A stretch of 64,000 nucleotides of DNA. It comes from Kribbella caucasensis (GTDB lineage: Bacteria; Actinomycetota; Actinomycetes; Propionibacteriales; Kribbellaceae). The notes beneath the pieces were generated by a model. The model ran no database searches. It worked only from the letters and a program-made list of their open reading frames with translations, and was not told the DNA's origin. This document shows, piece after piece, positions 27,493-36,042 of the stretch (positions are counted from its first letter, which is position 1; each line of letters begins with the position of its first letter). The stretch is from assembly GCF_004361855.1 (NCBI RefSeq), contig NZ_SNWQ01000022.1, positions 1 through 64,000 on the forward strand. Reading direction: 5' to 3'. A program made the position numbers and the translations under genes.

Positions 27493-30400
27493 ATGACCCG
27501 ATGGCGGATGCCGGTCGCTGCGATCTCGGCGCTCTCGCTCCTGCTCGCCTCGGCCACGGCCGGTGCTACACCGCCGACTCCGATGCCGGCAGCCGCCCAG
27601 CCGCCTGCACAGGCTGCCGAGGTCGCCGGCCCGACGGGTAGCGAGAAGATCACCCTGATCACCGGCGACCAGGTGACCTACCGCTTCACCGCGGACGGTA
27701 CGCTGGTCGACGCCGACGTCACCGCCGCCCGCCGGGAGGACGGCAGACCGGTCGTCTTCACCCAGGTCCGCGAGCGCGACCAGTACTACGTCTTCCCCTC
27801 CGACGCGACCGAACTCGTCCGGACGGGCCGCCTCGACCGCCGCCTCTTCGACGTCTCCTACCTCACCAAGTACGGCTACACCGACACCAGGTCGTCAACG
27901 CTCCCACTGATCCTCCGGTACGGCGCTACGACCGCCAAGGCAGCCACGTCCGCAGACGCACTCCCGGCGACCAGCAACGTGCACGCGCTAACCAGCATCC
28001 GTGCAGCCGCTGTCAGCGTCGGCAAGACCCAGACCGGCAGCTTCTGGGCAGCTGTGGACACTCCGAGCGCCCGGATCCTTGCCGGTGGTGTGGTGAGCGT
28101 CTGGCTCGACGGCAAGGTCCAGGCGAGCCTCGACGTGAGCGTGCCGCAGATCGGCGCACCGGAGGCCTGGCAAGCCGGATACACCGGCAAGGGCGTCAAG
28201 GTCGCCGTACTCGACACCGGAATCGACGACACGCACCCGGACCTGGCCGGCAAGATCGCGGCCTCACAGAGCTTCATCACCGGGCAGACCGTGACCGACG
28301 GACACGGTCACGGCACGCACGTCGCGGACACCATCGTCGGGTCCGGTGCTGCGTCCGGTGGCAAGTACAACGGCGTCGCCCCGGACGCCACGCTGCTCGT
28401 CGGCAAGGTGTTGGACAACACAGGCACTGGTCCGGAGTCGAACATCATCGCCGGTATGCAGTGGGCGGCAGCGCAGGGCGCCGACGTCATCAGCATGAGC
28501 CTGGGTGGCTGTTGCACCGATGGCACGGATCCGATGAGTCAGGCCGTCAACGACTTGTCGGCGCAGTACCAGACCCTGTTCGTAGTGGCTGCGGGCAACG
28601 AAACCATTCAGATGACCGTCGGCTCGCCGGGAGTCGCTGATGCGGCCCTCACTGTCGCCGCCGTCGACAAGCAGGACCAGAGGGCGTCGTTCTCCAGCCA
28701 GGGACCGCGGGTCGGCGACTACGGCCTGAAGCCGGACATCGCCGCGCCCGGTGTATCCATCGTCGCGGCCCGCGCCGCCGGAACCTCGCTGGGTACGCCG
28801 GTCGGAGACAAGTACGCGAGCCTAAGCGGTACGTCGATGGCCACGCCGCACGTGGCTGGTGCTGCCGTCCTGCTGGCCCAGCAGCACCCGGATTGGACTG
28901 GTCAGCAACTCAAGAGCGCACTGATCAGCAGCGCGAAGGAGATCGGGAGCAGCGCCTACGAGGTGGGCTCCGGCCGGGTCGACGTAGCCCGTGCTGTCGG
29001 CCAGGGCGTCTACAGCTCAGGCAACGTGGACTTCGGCATCCTCCCGCCGCCGTACGACGCTCCGGCCACGAAGACGATCACCTACGTCAACACCACCCAG
29101 CAGCCGGTGACGCTGAACCTGACCGCGTCGATCAAGGCCAACGAAGGCACGGCCCCAGCGGATGCGCTCAAGGTGCCCGAAACGATCACTGTGCCTGCGG
29201 AAGGCTCCGCACCGGTCGCTGTCACGTTCGACCCGAGTGGGCCGGGCACCTGGTATCAGGGCTCGATCGTTGCCACCGCAGACGATCTCCGGTTGCACAA
29301 CGCAGTAGCGGCGTACGTGGAACCCAAGCGGCACGCGTTCACCGCGAACATCGCCCTGCCGGCCGGTGCGACCGACGTGCGCTACAACACCTGGTACTTC
29401 CAGCGGCTCGACGACCAGAAGGATCTGGATCTCTGGGACAACCAGCTGTTCGCCTCCGCCGCGCCGAGCGTGGACGGCAGCCTCGACGAAGGCACCTACA
29501 GCGTGCAGACCTCGATCAACTGGCGGGACGCACACGGCAACCCCCAGATCACACTGCTGATCGATCCGCAGGTGAACGTCCGTGCCGACACGAACGTCGC
29601 CCTCGATGCCCGGACCGCCACGAAGGTGAGCACGCGGACTCCGAGGGCGTCGGCGGCCGCGGAGGCGCAGTACGGGTATGCGCAGACGTCGGCGAGTGGC
29701 CTGCGTGGTCTGCGGGTCAGCGCGTCGTCGCCGTACCGGCAGGAATGGGGGCTGTGGGCAACACCGACCGAGCAGGTCACCGTCGGCCAGTTCCTGTGGC
29801 GGGACGACCGTCTGCTCACCACACCGCTGGTCGCGATGACAGTCGGCGGTATGGCCCTCGACCCGAAGTACTTCAGCCTGCATGTGCAGGACGCCCGGTT
29901 CAACGGCCTTCGGCGTCTGCCGTTGGTGTTCGGTGAGCCGGTACCCGGTGCCGTCGTACTGCTTGATGTCTCAGACCTGTGTCCTGCGATGGCGTGGTCC
30001 TGCCGTACCGGCGTCCTGGCTCGGGTGACTGAGGCGCAGAAGGCCGGTGCGGTCGGGATACTCGTGTACGGGGCGATCGGACGCGCCATACCTGTCGACG
30101 ATGCGCAGGACGACATCGCAGTACCCATCCCTGCACTGACGTTGCCCGCTGAGCAGGGGCAAGCGTTGCGCGATCGGCTTGCGGGTGGGCCTGTGACTCT
30201 GACAGTGGTGGGTACGGCGACCATCCCGTACGTCTACTCGCTCTCGTACCCGGTGGAGGGCCGCATCCCTCGGCTGCAGCAGTCGGCGAGTGCACGGGAC
30301 CTCTACCAGTTCGACAGCCGGTATCACGCGGACGCACCCGGTGAGCTCGACCTGAACTGGGGTGCGTCGATGAAGACCAACCGGCTTCTCGGTTCGACGA

Positions 30401-31437
30401 AGCTGACCATGCGGGCACCCGGAACGCTCACGGAGTACGTCGGCCCGATGCAGAACGGCGTACTGCGCACCCGCGGTGCCACCCTCATGTACGACGGACC
30501 GCCCGACATGGAGGCGTTCCACCGCAACGGTTGGCTGCAGAGTCGTGCGGACGTGCTGACGCGGACTGGTCGTCGTACGGACACGTTCGGGGCGCAGCCG
30601 CTGGTGCACGCCGCGCCACGGACCGTCACACCCGAGATGAACGACTACTACTGGCGGCTGTGCCAGGCGTGCCGCAGTGGCAGCGTCTTCATGCCTTGGC
30701 ACATCATGGACAGCGACGGACTCGGCGGTGGAGCGCAGAGCTACCACTCCACCCAGGTACTGCGCGGTGAACCACAGACCCAGCTGCGGATGTGGGGACC
30801 GGACGGCCAGGAGATACTTGTCCAGGAGGGCTTCTGGTTGTTCTTCATCGCCTTCATCTTCGTTCCGTACTTCGTGTTGCCGGACGAGCCGGGTCGGTAC
30901 CGGCTGAGGGAGACCTACCCGGCGCCGTACAAGCCGCAGCGCTGGGCGCGCACCGTGGAGTCGGAGTGGACGTTCACCACCGCCAAGCCGACCACGGGCT
31001 TCCCGTACCGGCCACCGAAGGGGTACGGCGTGCACTGTGGGACGTGGGACACCTTCACGAGTCTCGGCAGTCCAGACAAAGGCAGTTGTGAGGCGAACAG
31101 CCAGTTGTACCTGGGCTACGACCTGGACCTGCGACTGGACAACACCCTGCCGGCCGGACGGGACCACAAGATCACCGTCAACGGCTACCACCACTCGTAC
31201 CGCAGCACCGATCCGGAGCTGACCAGCCTGAAGCTGTCCGTCAGCTACGACGACGGCACCACCTGGCAGCCCGTCAGGACAACGAAGTCCGGCCGCAGCG
31301 AATACACCGCCACCCTCAAGCACCCCCGCCTCCAGAACACCACCGGCGCAGTAAGCCTCCGCACCGAAGCCGTAGGTACCGCCGGCAACACCGTCACCCA
31401 AACCATCACCCGCGCCTACGGCCTAACCGCTCGCTAA
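27493..31437 (+). CDS. Secreted subtilisin-like S8 protease, 1314 aa
   Basis: A very large secreted serine protease. A Sec signal peptide (MTRWRMPVAAISALSLLLAS, residues 1-25) precedes a propeptide region to about 220. The catalytic domain has the full triad: Asp241 in AVLDTGIDD, His273 in GHGHGTHV, Ser448 in SGTSMATPH. A protease-associated-like segment follows at about 810-920 (GAVGILVYG, IPALTLPAEQ), then long beta-rich C-terminal domains. Such 1200-1400 aa subtilases are typical of Streptomyces and Kribbella. The ATG at 27493 is chosen over 27487 because AGGAG lies 6 bp upstream. A 10-bp stem hairpin follows the stop. Confidence 0.95.
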   Translation: MTRWRMPVAAISALSLLLASATAGATPPTPMPAAAQPPAQAAEVAGPTGSEKITLITGDQVTYRFTADGTLVDADVTAARREDGRPVVFTQVRERDQYYVFPSDATELVRTGRLDRRLFDVSYLTKYGYTDTRSSTLPLILRYGATTAKAATSADALPATSNVHALTSIRAAAVSVGKTQTGSFWAAVDTPSARILAGGVVSVWLDGKVQASLDVSVPQIGAPEAWQAGYTGKGVKVAVLDTGIDDTHPDLAGKIAASQSFITGQTVTDGHGHGTHVADTIVGSGAASGGKYNGVAPDATLLVGKVLDNTGTGPESNIIAGMQWAAAQGADVISMSLGGCCTDGTDPMSQAVNDLSAQYQTLFVVAAGNETIQMTVGSPGVADAALTVAAVDKQDQRASFSSQGPRVGDYGLKPDIAAPGVSIVAARAAGTSLGTPVGDKYASLSGTSMATPHVAGAAVLLAQQHPDWTGQQLKSALISSAKEIGSSAYEVGSGRVDVARAVGQGVYSSGNVDFGILPPPYDAPATKTITYVNTTQQPVTLNLTASIKANEGTAPADALKVPETITVPAEGSAPVAVTFDPSGPGTWYQGSIVATADDLRLHNAVAAYVEPKRHAFTANIALPAGATDVRYNTWYFQRLDDQKDLDLWDNQLFASAAPSVDGSLDEGTYSVQTSINWRDAHGNPQITLLIDPQVNVRADTNVALDARTATKVSTRTPRASAAAEAQYGYAQTSASGLRGLRVSASSPYRQEWGLWATPTEQVTVGQFLWRDDRLLTTPLVAMTVGGMALDPKYFSLHVQDARFNGLRRLPLVFGEPVPGAVVLLDVSDLCPAMAWSCRTGVLARVTEAQKAGAVGILVYGAIGRAIPVDDAQDDIAVPIPALTLPAEQGQALRDRLAGGPVTLTVVGTATIPYVYSLSYPVEGRIPRLQQSASARDLYQFDSRYHADAPGELDLNWGASMKTNRLLGSTKLTMRAPGTLTEYVGPMQNGVLRTRGATLMYDGPPDMEAFHRNGWLQSRADVLTRTGRRTDTFGAQPLVHAAPRTVTPEMNDYYWRLCQACRSGSVFMPWHIMDSDGLGGGAQSYHSTQVLRGEPQTQLRMWGPDGQEILVQEGFWLFFIAFIFVPYFVLPDEPGRYRLRETYPAPYKPQRWARTVESEWTFTTAKPTTGFPYRPPKGYGVHCGTWDTFTSLGSPDKGSCEANSQLYLGYDLDLRLDNTLPAGRDHKITVNGYHHSYRSTDPELTSLKLSVSYDDGTTWQPVRTTKSGRSEYTATLKHPRLQNTTGAVSLRTEAVGTAGNTVTQTITRAYGLTAR

Positions 31438-31452
31438 CCCGCCCACCCGCAA

Positions 31453-31497
31453 CGCCGCCGAGTTGGCTGATCTGGCCTGTCGTCAAGCTCGGCGGCG
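31453..31497 (+). terminator. Hairpin after the subtilase gene
   Basis: CGCCGCCGAG (31453-31462) pairs perfectly with CTCGGCGGCG (31488-31497), with a 25-nt loop, 16 bp after the stop codon. No U-tract follows. The stem is strong enough for a high-GC terminator. Confidence 0.6.
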
Positions 31498-31543
31498 CGG
31501 TGGCGGGTTGGCCGGCCGAGCATCTGGTCGAGTGGGCGTGCGT

Positions 31544-31648
31544 GGGACCGTGAACAAGTTGTCGGGGGCTCGGACAAGGTATTCCGTGTTCACGGTCCCG
31601 CGATGTTGTTCAACGTCCCGCGAGGTTGTGTCCCGCGATGTTGTTCAA
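31544..31648. repeat. Inverted repeat followed by three direct repeats, possible element remnant
   Basis: GGGACCGTGAACA (31544-31556) is matched by the inverted copy TGTTCACGGTCCC (31587-31599), and the loop holds a second stem (TTGTC/GACAA). The right arm runs into a direct repeat GTCCCGCGATGTTGTTCAA (31595-31613 and 31630-31648) with a shorter copy GTCCCGCGAGGTTGT between (31615). Read from the other strand these are variants of GGGAC-N2-TGAACAACATCGC, like the degenerate ends of an insertion sequence. No transposase gene is seen. Confidence 0.6.
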
Positions 31649-31935
31649 GGTCCTCGGTGTCGGGCCGACGGTGAAGCAGTTGAGTCCGCGCGACCTCACC
31701 TTGAGCACCCACCAGCCGCAAACCGGCGCGAGACGTGACCAGTCGGTGCCCAAGGTCGCCCGCAGTCCGTCCACCGAACCAGCACGCACCTGGTGCCCCG
31801 ATCTGATGCGGGCGGGCCGGGCGGTGAATCGGGACACACTGGGGTGCGAAGTGAGCGGGGTCACCGGAGGCGAGGGTGGTTTCGCCGTACGCTGCCGGTG
31901 ACCGGCGGGTAACCCGAGCAGAGGGACACGGTGTG
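31649..31935. other. Gene-free stretch before the CoA-ester lyase
   Basis: Part of a 498-bp gap. Short open frames exist on both strands but have no recognisable domain, no good ribosome-binding site and no family-like composition. The last 70 bases probably hold the promoter of the CitE-type gene, with a TACGCT-like box near 31890 and GAGGGA ahead of the ATG. Confidence 0.4.
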
Positions 31936-32901
31936 ATGGCGGATCAGAAGTCGTTGCGTAGCAGGCGGTCGTGTTTGGCCACGCCGGGGTCGAACCCGCG
32001 GTTCCTGGCCAAGGCGAAGGGGCTGGACGCGGACCAGGTGTTCCTCGACCTGGAGGACTCGGTCGCGCCGATCGCCAAGGTGGACGCGCGCAAGAACATC
32101 GTCGCCGCGCTGAACGAGGGCGGCTGGGGTACGAAGCTCCGCGTGGTCCGGGTGAACGACTGGACCACCGAGTGGACGTACGCGGACGTGATCGAGGTCG
32201 TCTCCGGCGCCGGTGCGAACCTCGACTGCATCATGCTGCCGAAGGTGCAGACCGCCGAACAGGTGGTCGCGCTCGACCTGCTGCTCACCCAGCTGGAGAA
32301 GGTGCACGGTCTCGAACCCGGCCGGATCGGCATCGAGGCGCAGATCGAGAACGCGCTCGGCCTCACCAACGTGAACGCGATCGCGACCGCCTCGCCGCGG
32401 GTCGAGACGATCATCTTCGGCCCGGCCGACTTCATGGCGTCGATCAACATGAAGTCGCTGGTGGTGGGGGAGCAGCCGCCCGGGTACGACGTGGGCGACG
32501 CCTACCACTACATCCTGATGCAGATCCTGATGGCCGCGCGGGCGCACGGGAAGCAGGCGATCGACGGTCCGTACCTGCAGATCAAGGACGTCGAAGGGTT
32601 CCGCCGGGTCGCGGGCCGGTCGGCCGCGCTCGGTTTCGACGGCAAGTGGGTGCTGCACCCCGATCAGATCGCCGCCGCCAACGAGGTCTACTCGCCGCGG
32701 CAGGACGACTACGACCACGCCGAGAACATCCTCGACGCCTACGACCACTTCACCTCCGCCGCCGGCGGCGCCCGCGGTGCCGTGATGCTCGGCGACGAGA
32801 TGATCGACGAGGCCTCCCGCAAGATGGCCCTCGTCATCTCCGCCAAAGGCCGAGCCGCCGGCATGCCCCGGACAAACGTCTGGACCCCACCCACCGACTG
32901 A
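31936..32901 (+). CDS. CitE/HpcH-type CoA-ester lyase (malyl-CoA lyase-like)
   Basis: A 321-aa TIM-barrel lyase of the HpcH/HpaI-CitE family. Visible hallmarks: LATPGSNPRFLAKA near the start, DLEDSVAP at 38-45 and GIEAQIENALG in the middle (metal-binding Glu). The sequence resembles the L-malyl-CoA/beta-methylmalyl-CoA lyase of actinobacterial ethylmalonyl-CoA pathways, which cleaves methylmalyl-CoA to glyoxylate and propionyl-CoA. The ATG at 31936 has AGAGGGA about 10 bp upstream. An acyl-CoA dehydrogenase (37737) and a MaoC hydratase (46834) of the same kind lie further along on the same strand. Confidence 0.9.
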   Translation: MADQKSLRSRRSCLATPGSNPRFLAKAKGLDADQVFLDLEDSVAPIAKVDARKNIVAALNEGGWGTKLRVVRVNDWTTEWTYADVIEVVSGAGANLDCIMLPKVQTAEQVVALDLLLTQLEKVHGLEPGRIGIEAQIENALGLTNVNAIATASPRVETIIFGPADFMASINMKSLVVGEQPPGYDVGDAYHYILMQILMAARAHGKQAIDGPYLQIKDVEGFRRVAGRSAALGFDGKWVLHPDQIAAANEVYSPRQDDYDHAENILDAYDHFTSAAGGARGAVMLGDEMIDEASRKMALVISAKGRAAGMPRTNVWTPPTD

Positions 32902-33024
32902 CCCCGTACCGCGGACGCCCGGCCGCCGATCCATCCCGTACTGCGGACGCCCGGGCCGGCCGATCCAGCTCGTGCTCCCGGTCCGGCCAGGCCGATCCAG
33001 CTCGTAGTCCCGGTCCGGGCGACC
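32902..33024. repeat. Imperfect tandem repeat between two convergent genes
   Basis: CCCGTACYGCGGACGCCCGG occurs twice near 32903 and 32937, and GCCGATCCA recurs at 32925, 32959 and 32991, the last two followed by near-identical GCTCGT-NN-TCCCGGTCCGG. The period is 32-34 bp. It fills the gap between the stop codons of the lyase and the LuxR-VOC gene and may act as a bidirectional terminator. Confidence 0.6.
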
Positions 33025-33027
33025 GGG

Positions 33028-33693
33028 TCAGTCCTCGGCCGGTGGGACCTGTGCCATCAGCGCGAGCAAATGGCCGTCCGGGTCGGGGAAGAAGGCCATC
33101 CACTCCTCGACGCCGTTGTCGTGTTTGTGGATCAGGTGCGGGGCGCCCTCGAACTCCACTCCCCGCGCGCGGAGTTCGTCGTACGCGGACTGGATGTCGT
33201 CGACGCGGAAGTAGAGCACCGACGGCTCCTCGACGCGATTCGGCTCCTCGGTGGCGCTCAGGTACAACCTGGTGCCGCCGCAGTCGAAGAACGCCAGGTC
33301 GCCGAAGGTGTACAGATGCGGGAGGCCGAGCACCTCGCCGTACCATTTGACGGCCGTCGGGATGTCGCTGACGGGCCGCGAGATCTGCCCGATGCTGCCT
33401 AGCCGCAACGGTGATCGTGCCATCGCACTGCCTCCTTCCCGGGAGTCACTTGGCGGGCGGGTTCGGAGCGCGCTGCAGTTCGGCACGCCGCGCCAGGTGC
33501 GGAGTTCGGCCCGCCGTTCCAGGCCGAGCTTCAGCAGCGCGTTGGCGACGTGGAACTTCACCGCGTCGACGCTGATCCCGCGCCGAGTCGCGATCTCCCG
33601 GTTCGACATCCCGTGCCGGACCGCGTCCACAACCCGCCACTCACCAGGCGTCAACACATCCGGATGCCGAGGCCGCCCACGCTTCCCGCCCAC
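33028..33693 (-). CDS. LuxR-type HTH fused to a VOC/glyoxalase domain
   Basis: A 221-aa two-domain protein. Residues about 15-57 are a LuxR-type HTH (TPGEWRVVDAVRHGMSNREI, in part), and residues about 90-215 form a VOC domain (GQISRPVSDIPTAVKWYGEV, in part; DPDGHLLALM). The two are joined by a linker with an internal ATG at 33423 that has GGAAGGAGG upstream and could give a VOC-only product of 131 aa. The same fusion occurs in other actinobacteria, so it is real. The enzyme or ligand role of the VOC part is unknown. The GTG at 33693 is the start of the fused form. Confidence 0.85.
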   Translation of the reverse strand: MGGKRGRPRHPDVLTPGEWRVVDAVRHGMSNREIATRRGISVDAVKFHVANALLKLGLERRAELRTWRGVPNCSALRTRPPSDSREGGSAMARSPLRLGSIGQISRPVSDIPTAVKWYGEVLGLPHLYTFGDLAFFDCGGTRLYLSATEEPNRVEEPSVLYFRVDDIQSAYDELRARGVEFEGAPHLIHKHDNGVEEWMAFFPDPDGHLLALMAQVPPAED

Positions 33694-33794
33694 CCAGCCA
33701 ACCTAACCGCGAACCCCTCGAATTACCCTCCCCCAACGCCGACTCCCAGTCCCGCCCCCACCGCCCCCTGGACCCAACCCTCGGCCTCTCGCCC

Positions 33795-33830
33795 CTCGGC
33801 CCACCGCCCTCGGCCCACCCTCGGCCCACC
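33795..33830. repeat. Three copies of CTCGGCCCACC
   Basis: Copies begin at 33795, 33809 and 33820. They lie in a pyrimidine-rich 175-bp gap between the LuxR-VOC start and the TetR stop. No gene is seen in this gap. Confidence 0.5.
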
Positions 33831-33868
33831 GCCCCGGCCCTCGACTCCGGCGCTGCCCACAGTTGGGG

Positions 33869-34672
33869 TCAGGTGCTGGTGCGTAGGCGTTCGAGGCCGT
33901 CCAGGAGGAGGTCCAGGGCGAACTCGAATTCGAACTGGTCGTCGCAACCGGGGCCGACGACGGAGCCTTGTTCGTGGGTGATCGCCGTGACCAGTTCGGT
34001 GATGTTGGGATACCGCGCGGCCATCTCCTGCGGCGGCGGCGCATCCGGCATGGGATCCGCGCTGGGGGAGTCTTCGAACAGTTCCTGGGAGAACCCCAGC
34101 AGCCGGCTGCCCATCGCGTGCAGCGCGTGATGGGTCAGGTCGATCGAGAAGCCCCCGGCCCGGAGGATCCCGACCATCGATTCCATGTAATCCATCACCG
34201 CGGGGGTCGGATCGGGTCGCGCCCTGGTCCGCGCCTCGATCACCCGGGACGCCCAGGGGTGACGCAGGAGCACCTGGCGGGCCGACAGAATCCGCTGCCG
34301 GATGGTCGTCTTCCAGTCGATGCCGACGGCCGGCGGGTCGATCTCGCCGACGATCGCATCGACCATGCCGTCCAGCAGTTCGTCCTTGTTACGCACGTGC
34401 TTGTACAGCGCCATCGGTACGACGCCGAGCGCCTGCGCGATCTTGCGCATGCTGACCGCGTCGATGCCGCCTTCGTCGGCCAGGGCGACGGCGGTGCCCA
34501 GAATCCGCTCCTTGCTCAACGGCAGGCGAGGTTGCGCGGCGGCTTCGATCTGCGTGGCGATGTCCCCTGTCTCCTCTCGTGCGCTGCGGACCGCGGCGGT
34601 CGGCCCATCGTTCCCTTGACAGGTGTACGGCGTCCACCTACCGTAAAACGTACCCCGGTGTACGCCGTACAC
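33869..34672 (-). CDS. TetR family transcriptional regulator
   Basis: A TetR-type repressor of up to 267 aa. The HTH is clear (GGIDAVSMRKIAQALGVVPM, in part, then YKHVRNKDEL), with a TetR_C-like ligand domain after it. The start is uncertain: no ATG or GTG lies in frame between the GTG at 34672 and the HTH. That GTG is inside a perfect palindrome and has AAAGAGG only 2 bp ahead. Either the protein starts there or a rarer codon (TTG near the LPLSKER segment) is used. Two palindromes lie between this gene and the divergent membrane-protein gene, indicating control of both. Confidence 0.85.
   Translation of the reverse strand: MYGVHRGTFYGRWTPYTCQGNDGPTAAVRSAREETGDIATQIEAAAQPRLPLSKERILGTAVALADEGGIDAVSMRKIAQALGVVPMALYKHVRNKDELLDGMVDAIVGEIDPPAVGIDWKTTIRQRILSARQVLLRHPWASRVIEARTRARPDPTPAVMDYMESMVGILRAGGFSIDLTHHALHAMGSRLLGFSQELFEDSPSADPMPDAPPPQEMAARYPNITELVTAITHEQGSVVGPGCDDQFEFEFALDLLLDGLERLRTST
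34616..34672 (+). promoter_or_regulatory. Promoter with two TetR-type palindromic operators
   Basis: On the plus strand TTGACA (34616-34621) and TACCGT (34639-34644) form a promoter with a 17-bp spacer. The near-palindrome GTGTACGGCGTCCAC (34623-34637) fills the spacer, and the perfect palindrome GTGTACGCCGTACAC (34658-34672) lies 35 bp further on. The copies differ at two positions. The layout matches repressor control by the adjacent TetR protein. Confidence 0.75.
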
Positions 34673-34707
34673 CGCCTCTTTCGTTCGGGAAGCATGGAGT
34701 GTGAGTG

Positions 34708-35178
34708 ATGGTGACTTCCGACTTCCGCAATGACGCCTCCGCCGCGTACGAGGTCAGCAAGGAACTGGGGCCTGAGTACGAGCGCGCAGTACTGGAATCC
34801 TTCGTCGCCAACGCCACGGAATCCATCAACCAGCAGGTGGACGCCCGCCTGGCACAGCACGGCGTCGGTCCGGCCATGCAGCAGGCACCGAGCCAGCTGC
34901 CGATGTCAGGCCAACTCCAGATGCCAGGCCAGCAGATGTCAGGCCAGCTCCAACCGCTGGGCCGGAATCAGCCTGCCCAGAAGCAACCGAAGGGCGGGCA
35001 AGGGCAGCCCGACAACTCGCATCTGGCCGTTCCGGTGTTCTCCTTGCTCTTCGGGGTCGGCGGCTCGATCTGGCTGACGGCCGGCGCTCACGCCGAATCG
35101 GACTCCGTGTTCGCCATGTGGTTGGGGATCGTCCTGGTCAACCTCGTCTTCGGGCGAATGTTCAAGCGCATGCGCTGA
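34708..35178 (+). CDS. Small membrane protein under TetR-type control
   Basis: A 156-aa protein not recognised as a named family. Residues 1-60 are a soluble helical segment (ESINQQVDARLAQHG), 60-105 a Gln/Met/Gly-rich linker with near-repeats MSGQLQMPGQ and MSGQLQPLGR, and the C-terminus has two membrane helices (VFSLLFGVGGSIWLTAG and MWLGIVLVNLVFGRMF). The ATG at 34708 has GGAG 8 bp upstream. Its promoter carries two palindromes that the divergent TetR protein probably binds, so it is the most likely target. No transport motif is visible. Confidence 0.75.
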   Translation: MVTSDFRNDASAAYEVSKELGPEYERAVLESFVANATESINQQVDARLAQHGVGPAMQQAPSQLPMSGQLQMPGQQMSGQLQPLGRNQPAQKQPKGGQGQPDNSHLAVPVFSLLFGVGGSIWLTAGAHAESDSVFAMWLGIVLVNLVFGRMFKRMR

Positions 35179-35188
35179 AGACGGCGGG

Positions 35189-35854
35189 TCAGCCGAGGGT
35201 GAAGGCCTTGTAGATGTGGACCGGTTTGGCCGGCGGGCCGTCCTGGTCGGGGTCGGCGATGCCGGCGGCGACGATGCGGTCGAAGGTCGACATGCCGTGG
35301 ATGACCTGGCCCAGGATGGTGTAGTTGGGGGCGATGTTGGCGTGTGAGTGGACGACGAAGAACTCGCTGCCGTTGGTGCCGGGACCTTGGTTGCCGTAGG
35401 CAACTGTGCCGCGGGGGTAGGTTTCCTGGCCGGTGACTTCGTCGGGAAACTTGTAGCCGGGGCCGCCTTCCTCCTGGCGGTAGATGTCGCCGCACTGGAG
35501 GACGCCGAGGCGGGCCGAGTTGGTCAGCCGGAAGCACTGGGTGAAGTCGTAGAAGCGGCTCTTGGTCAGGTGGACGAAGTTGTGCACGCCGCAGGGGGCG
35601 GTGGCGCGGTTCATCCGCACCACGAAGGGGCCGTAGTTGGTGAAGAAGTAGACGTCCACCTTGCCGCGCGCCTTGGCGGTTGAGGATGGAATGGTGACCG
35701 GTTTCGCGGCAGGGTTCTCCGGGGTGGGAGTGAACTCACACTGGACGGTCGGTTTGTCACCGCCTGCCGGGGCGGCTGCCGCGGGGGCGGTGGGCAGTGT
35801 CGCGGCGAGCAGAGTCGTCGCGATCAGGGCGGCGGGGAGGAATGATCGCTTCAT
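35189..35854 (-). CDS. Secreted cyclophilin-type peptidyl-prolyl isomerase
   Basis: A 221-aa exported PPIase. A Sec signal peptide (residues 1-28, ending APAAAA) is followed by the cyclophilin domain from about 62, with FYDFTQCFRLT, NGSEFFVV and YTILGQVIHGM, counterparts of the usual FH-R, QFFI and F-VFG-V segments. Several catalytic positions differ from canonical cyclophilin A, as in many secreted actinobacterial members. It should assist folding of exported proteins. The ATG at 35854 is a clear start. It is convergent with the small membrane protein gene, 10 bp away. Confidence 0.9.
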   Translation of the reverse strand: MKRSFLPAALIATTLLAATLPTAPAAAAPAGGDKPTVQCEFTPTPENPAAKPVTIPSSTAKARGKVDVYFFTNYGPFVVRMNRATAPCGVHNFVHLTKSRFYDFTQCFRLTNSARLGVLQCGDIYRQEEGGPGYKFPDEVTGQETYPRGTVAYGNQGPGTNGSEFFVVHSHANIAPNYTILGQVIHGMSTFDRIVAAGIADPDQDGPPAKPVHIYKAFTLG

Positions 35855-36042
35855 GCAATCAACCTAATACGCATGGTGGTCGGCCGCACTGTGGTTCTCC
35901 GCAATCCTCTGCTGTGGTTGACCGCAGGTAGCGGACGTGTTGGCTGCAGGTAAAGGAAATGGTCAGGACTCGCCCTCGTCGGCTGGGACGCCTAAGGTGG
36001 GGCGGTCGATCCGGCCACGGGCGAAGGTGTTGGGGTGTTGGT

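Noticed and set aside
31610..31901. Two opposing 84-91-codon frames in the gap before the CitE-type gene
   Set aside because: No good start signal, no domain, and both run over the repeat remnant; not enough support for a gene.
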